Shown: positions 9,190-18,104, counted from the first letter of the stretch. The stretch: DNA of 64,000 nucleotides from CALKAL01 sp051846895 (GCA_051846895.1 JBPYCQ010000001.1:124001-188000); one strand, 5' to 3'. Numbers and translations: made by a program. Notes: generated from the letters alone by a model not told the origin.

Positions 9190-10563
9190 TTAGTTCACCT
9201 CTTTTACAGTTTCGTCCTCTAATACTTTGTATTCATCTAAAAATTTTGTATTAAAATCCCCTTTGACAAAGACAGGATGATTCATCATTTTTTTATGAAA
9301 AGGTATAGTAGAATGAATACCTTCTATAATAAATTCATCTAGAGCACGATTCATTCGTTGAATAGCTTCTTCTCTAGTCTTACCATATGTGATTAATTTA
9401 GCAATCATCGAGTCGTAAAACGGTGGTATATTCCATCCGGTATAAGCAGCAGAATCGATTCTAACACCTAAACCTCCAGGTGGTAAATACATTTCAACTT
9501 TCCCAGCTGACGGCATAAAGTTTTTATACGGATTTTCTGCATTTATACGACACTCGATGGACCAGCCATTAAATTGGACATCGTCTTGAGTAAATGATAA
9601 TGGTTCACCACTGGCGATGTGAATCATCTCTTTAATAAGGTCAATTCCGGTCACCATTTCGGTAACTGGATGTTCAACTTGAATACGTGTATTCATTTCC
9701 ATAAAATAAAACTGTTTTGATGCTCGATCATAAATGAATTCAATTGTTCCGGCTCCGACGTAATTAACAGCCTCTGCGGCTTTAACTGCTGCATCTCCCA
9801 TTTTAGCACGAGTTTCAGCGTCAATCGCTGGAGATGGCGTTTCTTCAATTAATTTCTGCAGTCTTCTTTGAATTGAACAATCACGTTCACCTAAATGAAC
9901 AGTATTTCCATGTGTATCAGCAATGACTTGAATTTCCACATGTCGGAAATCTTCTATATATTTTTCTAAATAAACACCTGGGTTACCGAATGCCGTTTCC
10001 GCTTCATTTTGTGTGATTCGAATGCCTTTAACAAGCTCTTCTTCATTTCTAGCCACGCGGATTCCTTTACCACCGCCACCAGCTGTTGCTTTTATGATGA
10101 CAGGATACCCAATTTCAGCTGCTACTTTTTTACCTTCTTCTAAGTTTTCTATAATACCATCAGACCCTGGTACAATTGGTACTCCAGCTTGTTTCATCGT
10201 TTCTCTTGCGACGTCTTTTGTACCCATACGAGAAATAGCATCTGCGCTTGGTCCGATGAATGTTACATTACACTCCTCACACATTTCAGCGAAATCAGCA
10301 TTTTCTGCTAAAAATCCGTAACCTGGATGAATAGCATCTGAATTAGTCAGTTTAGCTAAGCTCATGATATTTGTTTTATTTAAATAACTGTCTCTACTTG
10401 ACGTTGGTCCTACACAATAGGCTTCATCTGCTAGTTGAACATGTAATGATTCTTTATCAGCTTCTGAATAAATAGCTACTGTTTCAATACCTAATTCTTT
10501 ACATGCACGAATAATTCGGACAGCAATTTCACCTCTGTTAGCTATTAATACTTTTTTTATCAT
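9190..10563 (-). CDS. accC: acetyl-CoA carboxylase, biotin carboxylase subunit
   Basis: ATP-dependent carboxylation of biotin on AccB, the first half-reaction of fatty-acid synthesis. Starts MIKKVLIANRGEIAVR. The ATP-grasp glycine loop KATAGGGGKGIRVA and the MNTRIQVEHPVTEM segment with catalytic residues are intact. The length of 457 is slightly above the usual 450 because of a longer C-terminal tail. It lies 12 nt after accB and directly before yqhY. Confidence 0.97.
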   Translation of the reverse strand: MIKKVLIANRGEIAVRIIRACKELGIETVAIYSEADKESLHVQLADEAYCVGPTSSRDSYLNKTNIMSLAKLTNSDAIHPGYGFLAENADFAEMCEECNVTFIGPSADAISRMGTKDVARETMKQAGVPIVPGSDGIIENLEEGKKVAAEIGYPVIIKATAGGGGKGIRVARNEEELVKGIRITQNEAETAFGNPGVYLEKYIEDFRHVEIQVIADTHGNTVHLGERDCSIQRRLQKLIEETPSPAIDAETRAKMGDAAVKAAEAVNYVGAGTIEFIYDRASKQFYFMEMNTRIQVEHPVTEMVTGIDLIKEMIHIASGEPLSFTQDDVQFNGWSIECRINAENPYKNFMPSAGKVEMYLPPGGLGVRIDSAAYTGWNIPPFYDSMIAKLITYGKTREEAIQRMNRALDEFIIEGIHSTIPFHKKMMNHPVFVKGDFNTKFLDEYKVLEDETVKEVN

Positions 10564-10575
10564 GGGTAGTCCCCC

Positions 10576-11079
10576 TTACTTCTTCTTTACTCTGAATAGA
10601 GGTTGTCCATATTCTACTAACTCGCCGTTTTCAACGAGAATTTCAACAATCTCACCTTTAACTTCTGCCTCTATTTCGTTAAAAAGCTTCATAGCTTCAA
10701 CAATACAGACGACTGTATTTTGATCGACTTGATCTCCTAATTGGACATATGGCGCATCCTCTGGTGAAGGAGCTGCATAGAACGTACCAACCATAGGTGA
10801 TACAATTTCATGATCGAAGTTTGTTGGTTTACTTTCTTCTTTTGGTGGGTCCACTTTAGTTACAGTTTCTTCTTTATCGTTTGATTCTTCAATTGTTTGA
10901 GTTGGTTTCTCACTTACTTGTTCTACAGGCTGTGAGACTTCTTCTCTTTTAACCGTAATAACTTCTCCAACGTTTTTTTTCATATTAACTTTTGTTCCAT
11001 TAGATTCATAAGTAAAATCGGAAATAGATGATTCATCAATTAATTTTATAAGTTCTCTGATTTCTTGCACTTTTAACAT
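10576..11079 (-). CDS. accB: acetyl-CoA carboxylase biotin carboxyl carrier protein
   Basis: Carrier subunit of acetyl-CoA carboxylase. The C-terminal biotinyl domain has the EAMK motif; the lysine (residue 131 from the chosen start) is the biotin attachment site. An acidic, low-complexity linker rich in Glu, Thr and Pro (about 45-90) joins it to the N-terminal helix region. The start at 11079 is chosen because AAGGAG lies 8 nt upstream; a GTG three codons earlier is too close to that site. Confidence 0.95.
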   Translation of the reverse strand: MLKVQEIRELIKLIDESSISDFTYESNGTKVNMKKNVGEVITVKREEVSQPVEQVSEKPTQTIEESNDKEETVTKVDPPKEESKPTNFDHEIVSPMVGTFYAAPSPEDAPYVQLGDQVDQNTVVCIVEAMKLFNEIEAEVKGEIVEILVENGELVEYGQPLFRVKKK

Positions 11080-11100
11080 CTTCGGCACTCCTTTTTAATT

Positions 11101-11162
11101 TTAATAACAGGTACTAATATTTCCTACTAAATATTGTACGATAAATAATAGAGTAACTTCAA
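11101..11162 (-). promoter_or_regulatory. accBC promoter with FapR-like operator
   Basis: On the minus strand TTGAAG (11157-11162) and TACAAT (11133-11138) are separated by 18 nt, a plausible SigA promoter. Downstream, ATTAGTACCTGTTATTAA (11101-11118) resembles the FapR operator, an interrupted palindrome around TTAGTACCT. FapR represses fatty-acid genes and is released by malonyl-CoA, the product of this enzyme. Binding is inferred from similarity only. Confidence 0.5.
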
Positions 11163-11205
11163 CTTTATCTTAAAATAATAATTGGTCAGTGCGAGAAGTT
11201 TGATC

Positions 11206-11252
11206 AAAGAAAAAACGTTTACCACTACACATCATTGTTAGTGGTAAACGTT
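11206..11252 (-). terminator. intrinsic terminator of the spoIIIA operon
   Basis: A perfect 14-bp stem (11239-11252 with 11214-11227), with an 11-nt loop and a U-rich tail (11208-11215), 22 nt after the spoIIIAH stop. Confidence 0.9.
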
Positions 11253-11273
11253 GTCTTGTTCACGAACATCCTT

Positions 11274-11837
11274 TTACACATCATCCTTTTGAAGTTTAAC
11301 ACGGACGTCCATGATTCCGAATTCATCCCTAGCCATTTGCATAAGGTTATTTGCATCTGACTTAGATAACTCGTCCGCAATAACTGTAATGCTAACGAAC
11401 TCTTCTTCTTTTCTAACTAGAACATCACGATAACCTTTTTCTTGTTTAATAGCTTTTTCTAAATAAGACTCTTTTCGAGCAGTTGCTTGTAAATCATTAA
11501 TTTTTTCCATCGCTTCATTAATTTCTTCTGTAGTAGAACTACTTGATGCAACAATATTGGATAATTGTTCTTTCATTTCGCTATAATCATCTTCTCTTTC
11601 TATACGAATTGTTGCAAACATTTCATCAACTGAAGATATACCAGTCACATCCATATCCATACTATCTACATTAGCTTTACCTTCATTATCACTATTTTCT
11701 TTATCTTTATCTTGTTCTTCTTCATCTGTTATAGCTGCAAACTGATCATCTCCGGGTGAAGCCATATAATACACGCTTAATACAATTAATAAACTTAACA
11801 TTGTTATCAACCATACGGTTTGCTTTTTTAATACCAT
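11274..11837 (-). CDS. spoIIIAH: stage III sporulation protein SpoIIIAH
   Basis: Mother-cell membrane protein whose extracellular domain binds SpoIIQ from the forespore and forms the channel (feeding tube) needed for late forespore gene expression. It has one N-terminal transmembrane segment (about 8-26), then an acidic linker and a C-terminal domain related to the ring-building YscJ/FliF fold. The 187 residues are shorter than the B. subtilis protein (about 218), mainly in the linker. Last gene of the operon, 2 nt after spoIIIAG. Confidence 0.92.
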   Translation of the reverse strand: MVLKKQTVWLITMLSLLIVLSVYYMASPGDDQFAAITDEEEQDKDKENSDNEGKANVDSMDMDVTGISSVDEMFATIRIEREDDYSEMKEQLSNIVASSSSTTEEINEAMEKINDLQATARKESYLEKAIKQEKGYRDVLVRKEEEFVSITVIADELSKSDANNLMQMARDEFGIMDVRVKLQKDDV

Positions 11838-11839
11838 AA

Positions 11840-12475
11840 TTATTCCTCCCTGTCTTTTGGCATTACTGAAATCCTATGAGTTGAAACGTCTAATAATCTT
11901 GAGACAGCTTCAATCACCATTTGTTTCTTATGAACTTGATCAACTCCTTCCGCAATGATTAGGACACCACGAACTTCTGGCATTTTCGTTTGAATAAGTA
12001 AAGGTTCTTCGCTATTGTTTTTTCGAATAAGGACTGTTTGATGTTCAATTTGTTCATCTTCTATACTTCTTGTCCCACCATTTTGATCATTCTCCTCAGT
12101 TCGCTGGTATCCTGTAATTGTATTTTTTTCATATACTTTAAGCGAAGAAGCATCTAATTGCAGGAGAACTTGTACATTTGAAATACCTTGAATCATCTCA
12201 AGAGCTTCGGCCATATCGGTTTGTAATTGATGTTGAATTTCATTTGCCACTTCTTCTTTCGTAACTTTTTGTTCATTATTTTTATCTCCTAACCATACTT
12301 CTTGTTGTTCACCATCAATGATAGGTTCTTCTGTTTTAGGATCATTTGAGAATATATTTGAGATAATTACAAACAACAAACCAATTAATCCAATCAAAAT
12401 AATATAAGAACGTTTCGTTGGTCGTTCTGAATCACCTTTCATTTTCCAAAACTGCTTAAAAAACTGAATGATCAT
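11840..12475 (-). CDS. spoIIIAG: stage III sporulation protein SpoIIIAG
   Basis: Ring-forming component of the SpoIIIA-SpoIIQ channel in the mother-cell engulfment membrane. One transmembrane helix (about 22-43) precedes a periplasmic ring-building domain with IQGISNVQVLLQLD, then a segment ending PEVRGVLIIAEGVD typical of the FliF/SpoIIIAG fold. The start at 12475 shares one base with the spoIIIAF stop (TGATG), with AAGGAG 4 nt upstream; the longer frame from 12490 has no better signal. Confidence 0.92.
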   Translation of the reverse strand: MIIQFFKQFWKMKGDSERPTKRSYIILIGLIGLLFVIISNIFSNDPKTEEPIIDGEQQEVWLGDKNNEQKVTKEEVANEIQHQLQTDMAEALEMIQGISNVQVLLQLDASSLKVYEKNTITGYQRTEENDQNGGTRSIEDEQIEHQTVLIRKNNSEEPLLIQTKMPEVRGVLIIAEGVDQVHKKQMVIEAVSRLLDVSTHRISVMPKDREE

Positions 12476-13083
12476 CACGCTCCTTCCCACACAAGGATAA
12501 TTGCTTCAGTAGATAAATCTAATTTTGTTGCTATAGCTTTCTTGATTTGCTTATCATTTTTGTGCTCTTTATTCTCATTTTTTGGTTGCTGTGCGGGTAT
12601 CGTAACTCTTTCAATCTCCTCTATTTGATCGTTACTATTTTCACTAACATAAAAAGTAATAGAATGAATTTCGGTTGTGTTTTGAGCCGGTGTTCCTTCT
12701 GGTAGCTGAATGACGATATCGTTCACTGTTACGTCATAACTTTCTCTCAACTCCTCCTCTATTAAATTTCTTATTTGTGTTTCTAGCTGTTCTAATATAT
12801 ATGCACTTTGTTTAGCTTGTATATCACTTTTTTTCTGAGAAATTTCATCATCTAGTTTATCTTCAATAAAAGAATCATTAGTCAATTCCCACGAACTAGC
12901 CATTTCATTAGGATTCAAATTAAAAAGCTGAATTAATGGTTGCAAAAACAAAAGAAAAATAACTAGTCCAAACACAAGCTTGATAATTTTTTCGTGCGAA
13001 TTAGCAGGGATCAATAATGAAATGATCGTCGCTAGAAAAATAAAGAAAACAATTTGACTAACCCATTCTGTTATATAAGACAC
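12475..13083 (-). CDS. spoIIIAF: stage III sporulation protein SpoIIIAF
   Basis: Two hydrophobic segments (about 5-25 and 35-52) with the motif SHEKIIKLVFGLVIFLLFLQ split between them, then an extracellular domain with a ring-building motif near the C terminus. Part of the SpoIIIA channel. Starts at a GTG with AGGTG upstream and overlaps spoIIIAG by one base. Confidence 0.9.
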   Translation of the reverse strand: MSYITEWVSQIVFFIFLATIISLLIPANSHEKIIKLVFGLVIFLLFLQPLIQLFNLNPNEMASSWELTNDSFIEDKLDDEISQKKSDIQAKQSAYILEQLETQIRNLIEEELRESYDVTVNDIVIQLPEGTPAQNTTEIHSITFYVSENSNDQIEEIERVTIPAQQPKNENKEHKNDKQIKKAIATKLDLSTEAIILVWEGA

Positions 13084-13097
13084 TAGCGCTCACCTAC

Positions 13098-14255
13098 TTA
13101 TCGAATCATTAAAGTTAAATTTCCTACAATTACAAGCATGACAAGTGAAAAGAAAAACATTAATGAAACAGCTAATAATGCAGTGAAAATATATAAAATA
13201 TGCTTCCCCATCGTATCAATTGCATCGACGATTGGTCCGTCTGCAATTGGCTGTAAAATAGCGGCTGAAATGCGAAATATAAGAGCTAAAACTAACACTT
13301 TTAACGCTGGGAATAAAGTAATAATCATAATGACAATCACACCGGCTAAACCAATCGCATTTTTCAGTAAAACAGATGCGGAAAATACAGTATCTGTTGC
13401 ATCTGTAAACATGCGACCAACGACAGGGATAAAATTGCTCGTTACAAATTTTGCGGCACGAATAGCCACCCCATCACTTACGGCAGCATTAACACCTTGA
13501 AGTGACATAACAGATAAAAATAGAGTTAAGAATCCACCCAAAATGAAAAAGGCAGCCTGTTTCAATAAATTAGCTAAACGCGTTACATTGTATTCGCTAT
13601 TGATTGTACTGACAATACTCAAAATGGCTGAAAGGAAAAATAATGGTAAAACAATTTTCCCGATAATAATTCCACTAAACTGAACGAAGAAAAGGATGAT
13701 TGGGTTAAAAAATGCTACTGATGCAATATTCCCAAAAGCAGCCATCACACTAAGCATAAGCGGGAGTAGTGCAATCATAAAATTGCCCATTCCACTGATT
13801 GCTCCAGTTGTATAATCAGCAGCTTGTTGAAAACTTGATATTGCCAAAGTTAAAAGAACACCAAAAATGACGATGTAACTCACTTTTGAAACTGATTCAT
13901 TCTCAAAAGAATTGATGAGTAGACGTAGAAAAACACTAAGTAAAGTTAAAAATATTAACATTCCTAGCAATCTACCATTAACAATCCACTCATGGATAAA
14001 AAAATCAGTAATTCCGCGTATCCAATCCTTAGGTGAAAAAATCGAACCTTCTCGGACAGCATCTAACCAATGTTTATCTTTAGATATCGGTAAATAATCA
14101 CGATAGCTAGATAAAATCTCATCCCATTGTTTGGCCACTTCGTCATCATCGAGCCAATCATCAGTTACATTGGTCCATATTTCTTCTGCATGAATCGACA
14201 TTGGGCTAATAATAATTATCATCAAAAATAAAGACGTAAGTGCCCATTTTTTCAT
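13098..14255 (-). CDS. spoIIIAE: stage III sporulation protein SpoIIIAE
   Basis: Polytopic membrane protein (385 residues) of the spoIIIA export/channel complex. It has a likely signal peptide (residues 1-23, ending SIHA), a periplasmic segment of about 70 residues, and then about seven to eight membrane segments containing GNIASVAFFNPIILF and SNFIPVVGRMFTDATD. SpoIIIAE is the largest membrane component and has transporter-like features. It follows spoIIIAD after 17 nt. Confidence 0.93.
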   Translation of the reverse strand: MKKWALTSLFLMIIIISPMSIHAEEIWTNVTDDWLDDDEVAKQWDEILSSYRDYLPISKDKHWLDAVREGSIFSPKDWIRGITDFFIHEWIVNGRLLGMLIFLTLLSVFLRLLINSFENESVSKVSYIVIFGVLLTLAISSFQQAADYTTGAISGMGNFMIALLPLMLSVMAAFGNIASVAFFNPIILFFVQFSGIIIGKIVLPLFFLSAILSIVSTINSEYNVTRLANLLKQAAFFILGGFLTLFLSVMSLQGVNAAVSDGVAIRAAKFVTSNFIPVVGRMFTDATDTVFSASVLLKNAIGLAGVIVIMIITLFPALKVLVLALIFRISAAILQPIADGPIVDAIDTMGKHILYIFTALLAVSLMFFFSLVMLVIVGNLTLMIR

Positions 14256-14272
14256 TATTTACCCCTCTTTAT

Positions 14273-14662
14273 TTAGTGCGGTATAAAATGCATTAATGTT
14301 TCTAAAACTGCGATAAAAATCGGCAATGCAATGATCAGTATAAAAATTTTACCAACCAATTCTACCTTTACAGCTATCGCTTCAAGATCTGCGTCTTTTA
14401 GAAGATGTGATGCGAATTCTGTTATATATGCAATACCGATGACTTTTAAGATTGTGTCTAGATGAGGTATCGATACATTAAAACGGTTCACAAGTTGTTG
14501 AAAAACATCAAATAGTTGAGCAATGTGTGAAAGAATGAATAAAAAAATGATGACTCCAGTAATAACAATTAATAAAAAACTAATAGACTCATTTTTTTCT
14601 CGAACTAAGATAATTAACAACGCAGCGATGATGACAATTGTTAATATTTGCAGTAGTTGCAT
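14273..14662 (-). CDS. spoIIIAD: stage III sporulation protein SpoIIIAD
   Basis: Small membrane protein of 129 residues with four hydrophobic segments and the family motif IAYITEFASHLLKDA (about 78-92). Related to SpoIIIAC. Its ATG overlaps the spoIIIAC stop codon by one base (TAATG). Confidence 0.93.
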   Translation of the reverse strand: MQLLQILTIVIIAALLIILVREKNESISFLLIVITGVIIFLFILSHIAQLFDVFQQLVNRFNVSIPHLDTILKVIGIAYITEFASHLLKDADLEAIAVKVELVGKIFILIIALPIFIAVLETLMHFIPH

Positions 14663-14886
14663 TACATAAAAAACCCTCTAAATAGCATTTGTAATAAAAA
14701 TACTGATTTTATTTGCTGGAATAAACGTGACAGATGATCAATGACGATGACAAGTACAATAATGAAACCTATTAATGTAACCCAGTGTGCTAAATCTTCT
14801 TTTCCCATCTGTTTTAAAATTGTGTGAATCATCGCTAAAACGATTCCTATGGCAGCGACTTGAAAAAGCAAATAGATGTCACTCAT
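14662..14886 (-). CDS. spoIIIAC: stage III sporulation protein SpoIIIAC
   Basis: Small protein (74 residues) with two transmembrane segments and the family core HTILKQMGKEDLAHWVTLIG. The start at 14886 has AGGAGG 7 nt upstream; the ATG two codons earlier is too close to it. The C terminus is a few residues longer than in B. subtilis (68 residues) and runs into spoIIIAD. Confidence 0.92.
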   Translation of the reverse strand: MSDIYLLFQVAAIGIVLAMIHTILKQMGKEDLAHWVTLIGFIIVLVIVIDHLSRLFQQIKSVFLLQMLFRGFFM

Positions 14887-14904
14887 CGCCATACCTCCTC
14901 ACCT

Positions 14905-15417
14905 TTATATAAAAATCAACATTAAAAATAATCCTGTTAAAACTCCTAAAGTTCTAAACAGACCAGCAAATTTTTTTTCGTCATCGCTAGCGTCACTTAA
15001 TTCGTGTTGAAGGTGAATTTTTGCTAAATGTATTTGCTTTTGTTGTTGCTCCAAATTATGTACACCAAGCGTTTGTCCAAATTGTATTAATATTTCTTTT
15101 TCTTTATTTTTCATCGAAGTGAATTTCCACTTTTTTTGAATTTCTTCATACCATATCGTTGATAATGACTGATGTGATTGCTGTAATTGATTAGCGATAT
15201 CGTAAAAAAGACAGCTTATAGGTGGGGTTAATTGCCTTGATAATTGAATCAGAACTTGATGAATCGGTTCTTGACCATAAACCATTTCAGCCTCCATGAT
15301 CTGTAAGGCATGTAATAATTCACGTAATTGTTTCGGTCGTTTTTTAAAGTTTTTAGCGATATCGATTCCGACCCACGTGCACGTGAACAGAATTAGTATC
15401 GCGCCGATCCATTTCAT
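14905..15417 (-). CDS. spoIIIAB: stage III sporulation protein SpoIIIAB
   Basis: Membrane protein of 170 residues with N- and C-terminal hydrophobic segments flanking a helical cytoplasmic domain (RPKQLRELLHALQIMEAEM), related to GspF/type II secretion inner-membrane proteins. GAGGAG lies 8 nt before the ATG, which makes the start secure. The start lies 65 nt inside spoIIIAA in another frame, an unusually long overlap. Confidence 0.92.
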   Translation of the reverse strand: MKWIGAILILFTCTWVGIDIAKNFKKRPKQLRELLHALQIMEAEMVYGQEPIHQVLIQLSRQLTPPISCLFYDIANQLQQSHQSLSTIWYEEIQKKWKFTSMKNKEKEILIQFGQTLGVHNLEQQQKQIHLAKIHLQHELSDASDDEKKFAGLFRTLGVLTGLFLMLIFI

Positions 15418-16336
15418 AGTTAAAACTCCTCACTGAATTTGTAATTGGTTGAAATGATTGATCATAAATAGCTTCTACTGTTCCAGGTGTTTTTCCATTT
15501 TTAAGGATGATATATCGATTAAAAGCGCGCTCTTTAAATAAAGATTGCAATGATGGACGTTTTTTAACTTCTTCCAAACTACTCCCGTGAACACTACATA
15601 ACAGCTGTACGCCTGCATGTATAGCTTCCATTAAACTTTTCACATCACGATCATCACCAATTTCATCGACAGCTAATACTTCTGGTGACATAGAGCGAAT
15701 CATCATCATCATTCCTTCTGCTTTTGGACAATCCGCCATTACATCTGTACGACTACCGATATCATGCTGAGGAATACCCCGAAAAGAAGCAGCAATTTCT
15801 GATCGTTCATCAATTAGCGATACATGCTTTGGTGTTACCCCATATAAACCATCACTGATTGAGCGGATTAAATCTCTTAGAAGAGTTGTCTTACCACTTT
15901 TAGGTGGTCCAATGATCAGCGTATTTTCAAGGTTATTGTTAAAAATATAAGGTAAAATTTTACTTCCTACACCCTTATGTTCTTTAGCAACACGTATATT
16001 AAATGAAGATATATGTGTCACAGCACGAACTTGTCCATTTAATACAGAAACTTTCCCTGATATTCCTACTCTATGTCCACCAGGAATCGTAATATATCCA
16101 TTACGCAATTCTTCTTCAATTCGATATACAGAGTGTTGACTAATTTTCCCTAAGAGCTCTTTCGCTTCATGATCTGTAAATGAATAGTGGTTTAGAAATT
16201 GGCTTTTATGATGAAACACTAGTTCAGGTGCCTTGTTCACTCGTAATCGTATTTCTTCTAACTCTTCATAATCTTTTATATTCTCTTTAATTAACTGTTC
16301 TATAGATGCAGGTAGAACTGATAATATTTCTTTCAT
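15353..16336 (-). CDS. spoIIIAA: stage III sporulation protein SpoIIIAA (ATPase)
   Basis: First gene of the operon; a cytoplasmic ATPase related to secretion ATPases, thought to drive the SpoIIIA complex. Walker A is IIGPPKSGKTTLLRD (about 141-155), and the Walker B-like segment is VLAVDEIGDDRD. The C-terminal extension (about 20 residues, ending VHVGRNRYR) is produced by the overlap with spoIIIAB and makes it 327 residues instead of about 307. AGGAGG lies 10 nt before the ATG. Confidence 0.94.
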   Translation of the reverse strand: MKEILSVLPASIEQLIKENIKDYEELEEIRLRVNKAPELVFHHKSQFLNHYSFTDHEAKELLGKISQHSVYRIEEELRNGYITIPGGHRVGISGKVSVLNGQVRAVTHISSFNIRVAKEHKGVGSKILPYIFNNNLENTLIIGPPKSGKTTLLRDLIRSISDGLYGVTPKHVSLIDERSEIAASFRGIPQHDIGSRTDVMADCPKAEGMMMMIRSMSPEVLAVDEIGDDRDVKSLMEAIHAGVQLLCSVHGSSLEEVKKRPSLQSLFKERAFNRYIILKNGKTPGTVEAIYDQSFQPITNSVRSFNYEMDRRDTNSVHVHVGRNRYR

Positions 16337-16364
16337 TCTTGTCCATCCTCCTATTTGTACAACT

Positions 16365-16393
16365 ATTCTATGAGTGGAAATTGTTAAATATGA
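16365..16393 (-). promoter_or_regulatory. SigE-type promoter of the spoIIIA operon
   Basis: On the minus strand TCATATT (16387-16393) and CATAGAAT (16365-16372) are spaced by 14 nt, fitting the mother-cell SigE consensus in elements and spacing. It sits 28 nt before the spoIIIAA start codon. spoIIIA is SigE-dependent in B. subtilis. Confidence 0.8.
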
Positions 16394-16402
16394 AAATTGA
16401 TA

Positions 16403-16439
16403 TAAAAAAAGAAGACACCTAAAAAGATAGATGTCTTCT
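16403..16439 (-). terminator. intrinsic terminator of efp
   Basis: A 10-bp stem (16430-16439 with 16410-16419, one G-U), a 10-nt loop and a seven-base U run. It separates the yqhT-efp unit from the SigE promoter, which begins only about 10 nt further on. Confidence 0.85.
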
Positions 16440-16461
16440 AACCTAATATTAAATTATAAAA

Positions 16462-17019
16462 TTAAGCGCGGGAAACGTATTTTCCTTCACTTGTACTAAC
16501 AATTAATTTATCACCAACGTTAACGAAGAATGGAACTTGAATGGTAAGGCCCGTTTCTACGGTTGCAGGTTTAGTTCCACCACTTGCTGTGTCACCCTTA
16601 ATTCCGGGTTCCGTTTCAATAACTTCTAATTCTACGTTATTTGGAAGCTCAAGTCCCAATGTTTTACCTTCGTAAATTAGGACAGTTACTTCCATATTTT
16701 CTTTTAAAAACTTTAATTCATACTCAATCTGATTCCCTGGAATTTCTATTTGTTCATATGTTTCAGTGTCCATAAATGCATGGTTATCTCCTGAAGCATA
16801 TAAATATTGCATTTTATGACGTTCTAAATGTGCTGTATTAACTTTTTCTCCAGCGCGAAACGTCTTTTCTTGAATATTTCCATTTTCTAAATTACGTAAT
16901 TTGGAACGTACAAAAGCAGCTCCTTTACCTGGTTTAACATGTTGGAATTCCATCACTTGCCAGATTGCACCTTCAAGTTCAATCGTTAATCCTGTTTTAA
17001 ATTCGTTTACTGAAATCAT
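16462..17019 (-). CDS. efp: elongation factor P
   Basis: Translation factor that relieves ribosome stalling at polyproline stretches. 185 residues in three beta-barrel domains; the conserved loop KPGKGAAFVR carries Lys32, the residue modified (5-aminopentanol in B. subtilis) at the tip of domain I. C-terminal oligonucleotide-binding segment VGDKLIVSTSEGKYVSR. Lies 23 nt downstream of yqhT. Confidence 0.97.
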   Translation of the reverse strand: MISVNEFKTGLTIELEGAIWQVMEFQHVKPGKGAAFVRSKLRNLENGNIQEKTFRAGEKVNTAHLERHKMQYLYASGDNHAFMDTETYEQIEIPGNQIEYELKFLKENMEVTVLIYEGKTLGLELPNNVELEVIETEPGIKGDTASGGTKPATVETGLTIQVPFFVNVGDKLIVSTSEGKYVSRA

Positions 17020-17042
17020 AAATATTTCCTCCTCAAATGCAA

Positions 17043-18104
17043 TTAAAGTGTTATAAGTTCTTTAGGTGAAAATGTTAAAGTTTCATTTCCATCCTCAGTT
17101 ATGACGATATCATCTTCAATACGGCATCCACCTACATCGGGAACATAAATTCCTGGCTCAATTGTAACGACCATACCTGGTTTTAAAACTGTGTCTGAAC
17201 GAAAAGATAATGCTGGAGATTCATGTACATCCATTCCTAAACCGTGACCTGTAGAATGTCCGAAATACTCTCCGTATCCTTTTTCCTTAATATAATCACG
17301 TGTTAGTGCATCCGCTTCCTTACCAGTAATTCCTGCTTTCGTTCCTTGCATTCCTCTTAATTGAGCTTCCAAAACAATATCATAAATTTCTTTTAATTGG
17401 TCATTAATTTGACCAACAGCAAGCGTTCTAGTTATATCGGAACAATACCCATTGTACAGTGCACCAAAATCAAGAGTTACTAATTCACCTGACTGAATTT
17501 CTTTATTTGATGCAACTCCGTGTGGTAAAGCTGAACGATAGCCAGATGCAACTATGATATCAAAGGATGAAGACGTCGCTCCTTGTTTTCTCATGAAAAA
17601 CTCAAGTTCATTTGAAACTTCGATTTCTTTAACTCCTGGCTTAATTACAGTCTGAATATATTCAAAAGCAGCATCTGCGATTTTAGCCGCTTCTTTCATT
17701 ATAGCGATTTCATCGTCTGTTTTATATAAACGTAATGATTCAACTAAGCCATCCACAGGAATGAATTCACATGGCAACTCTTTAGTATATGTTTCATATG
17801 TTTGAAAAGTCATATCACCTTTTTCAAAACCTAATCGTTTCACACCAAGCTGTTTTACTTGGTCAGCTACTTCTAAATGAATCGGCTGTGAATGTTCAAC
17901 AATTGTATAGTCTTTTACTTGATCCTTTGCTTGAACTGTATAACGAAAATCAGTAATAAATATTGCTGATTCCAAAGTAACGAGAACAACACCAGCCGTA
18001 CCTGTAAAACCTGTCATATATCTTCGGTTTTGACTGTTCGTAATTAACAAAGCGTCTAAATCTTTTTCTGTTAACTTTTCACGTAGTTTTTGGATTTTGA
18101 TCAT
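17043..18104 (-). CDS. yqhT: Xaa-Pro dipeptidase-like aminopeptidase P family protein YqhT
   Basis: M24 metallopeptidase. The N-terminal creatinase-like domain (1-125) precedes the pita-bread catalytic domain with the expected metal ligands in DFGALYNGYCSDITRT, HSTGHGLGMDVHE, IEPGIYVP and RIEDDI. It likely cleaves Xaa-Pro dipeptides or N-terminal residues before proline. Overlaps aroQ by one base and is followed by efp, the B. subtilis order. Pairing a proline peptidase with the polyproline factor EF-P is common in Bacilli. Confidence 0.94.
   Translation of the reverse strand: MIKIQKLREKLTEKDLDALLITNSQNRRYMTGFTGTAGVVLVTLESAIFITDFRYTVQAKDQVKDYTIVEHSQPIHLEVADQVKQLGVKRLGFEKGDMTFQTYETYTKELPCEFIPVDGLVESLRLYKTDDEIAIMKEAAKIADAAFEYIQTVIKPGVKEIEVSNELEFFMRKQGATSSSFDIIVASGYRSALPHGVASNKEIQSGELVTLDFGALYNGYCSDITRTLAVGQINDQLKEIYDIVLEAQLRGMQGTKAGITGKEADALTRDYIKEKGYGEYFGHSTGHGLGMDVHESPALSFRSDTVLKPGMVVTIEPGIYVPDVGGCRIEDDIVITEDGNETLTFSPKELITL

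Noticed and set aside
13138..13500. Plus-strand ORF within spoIIIAE
   Set aside because: Shadow of the membrane-protein codons on the opposite strand; no start signal.
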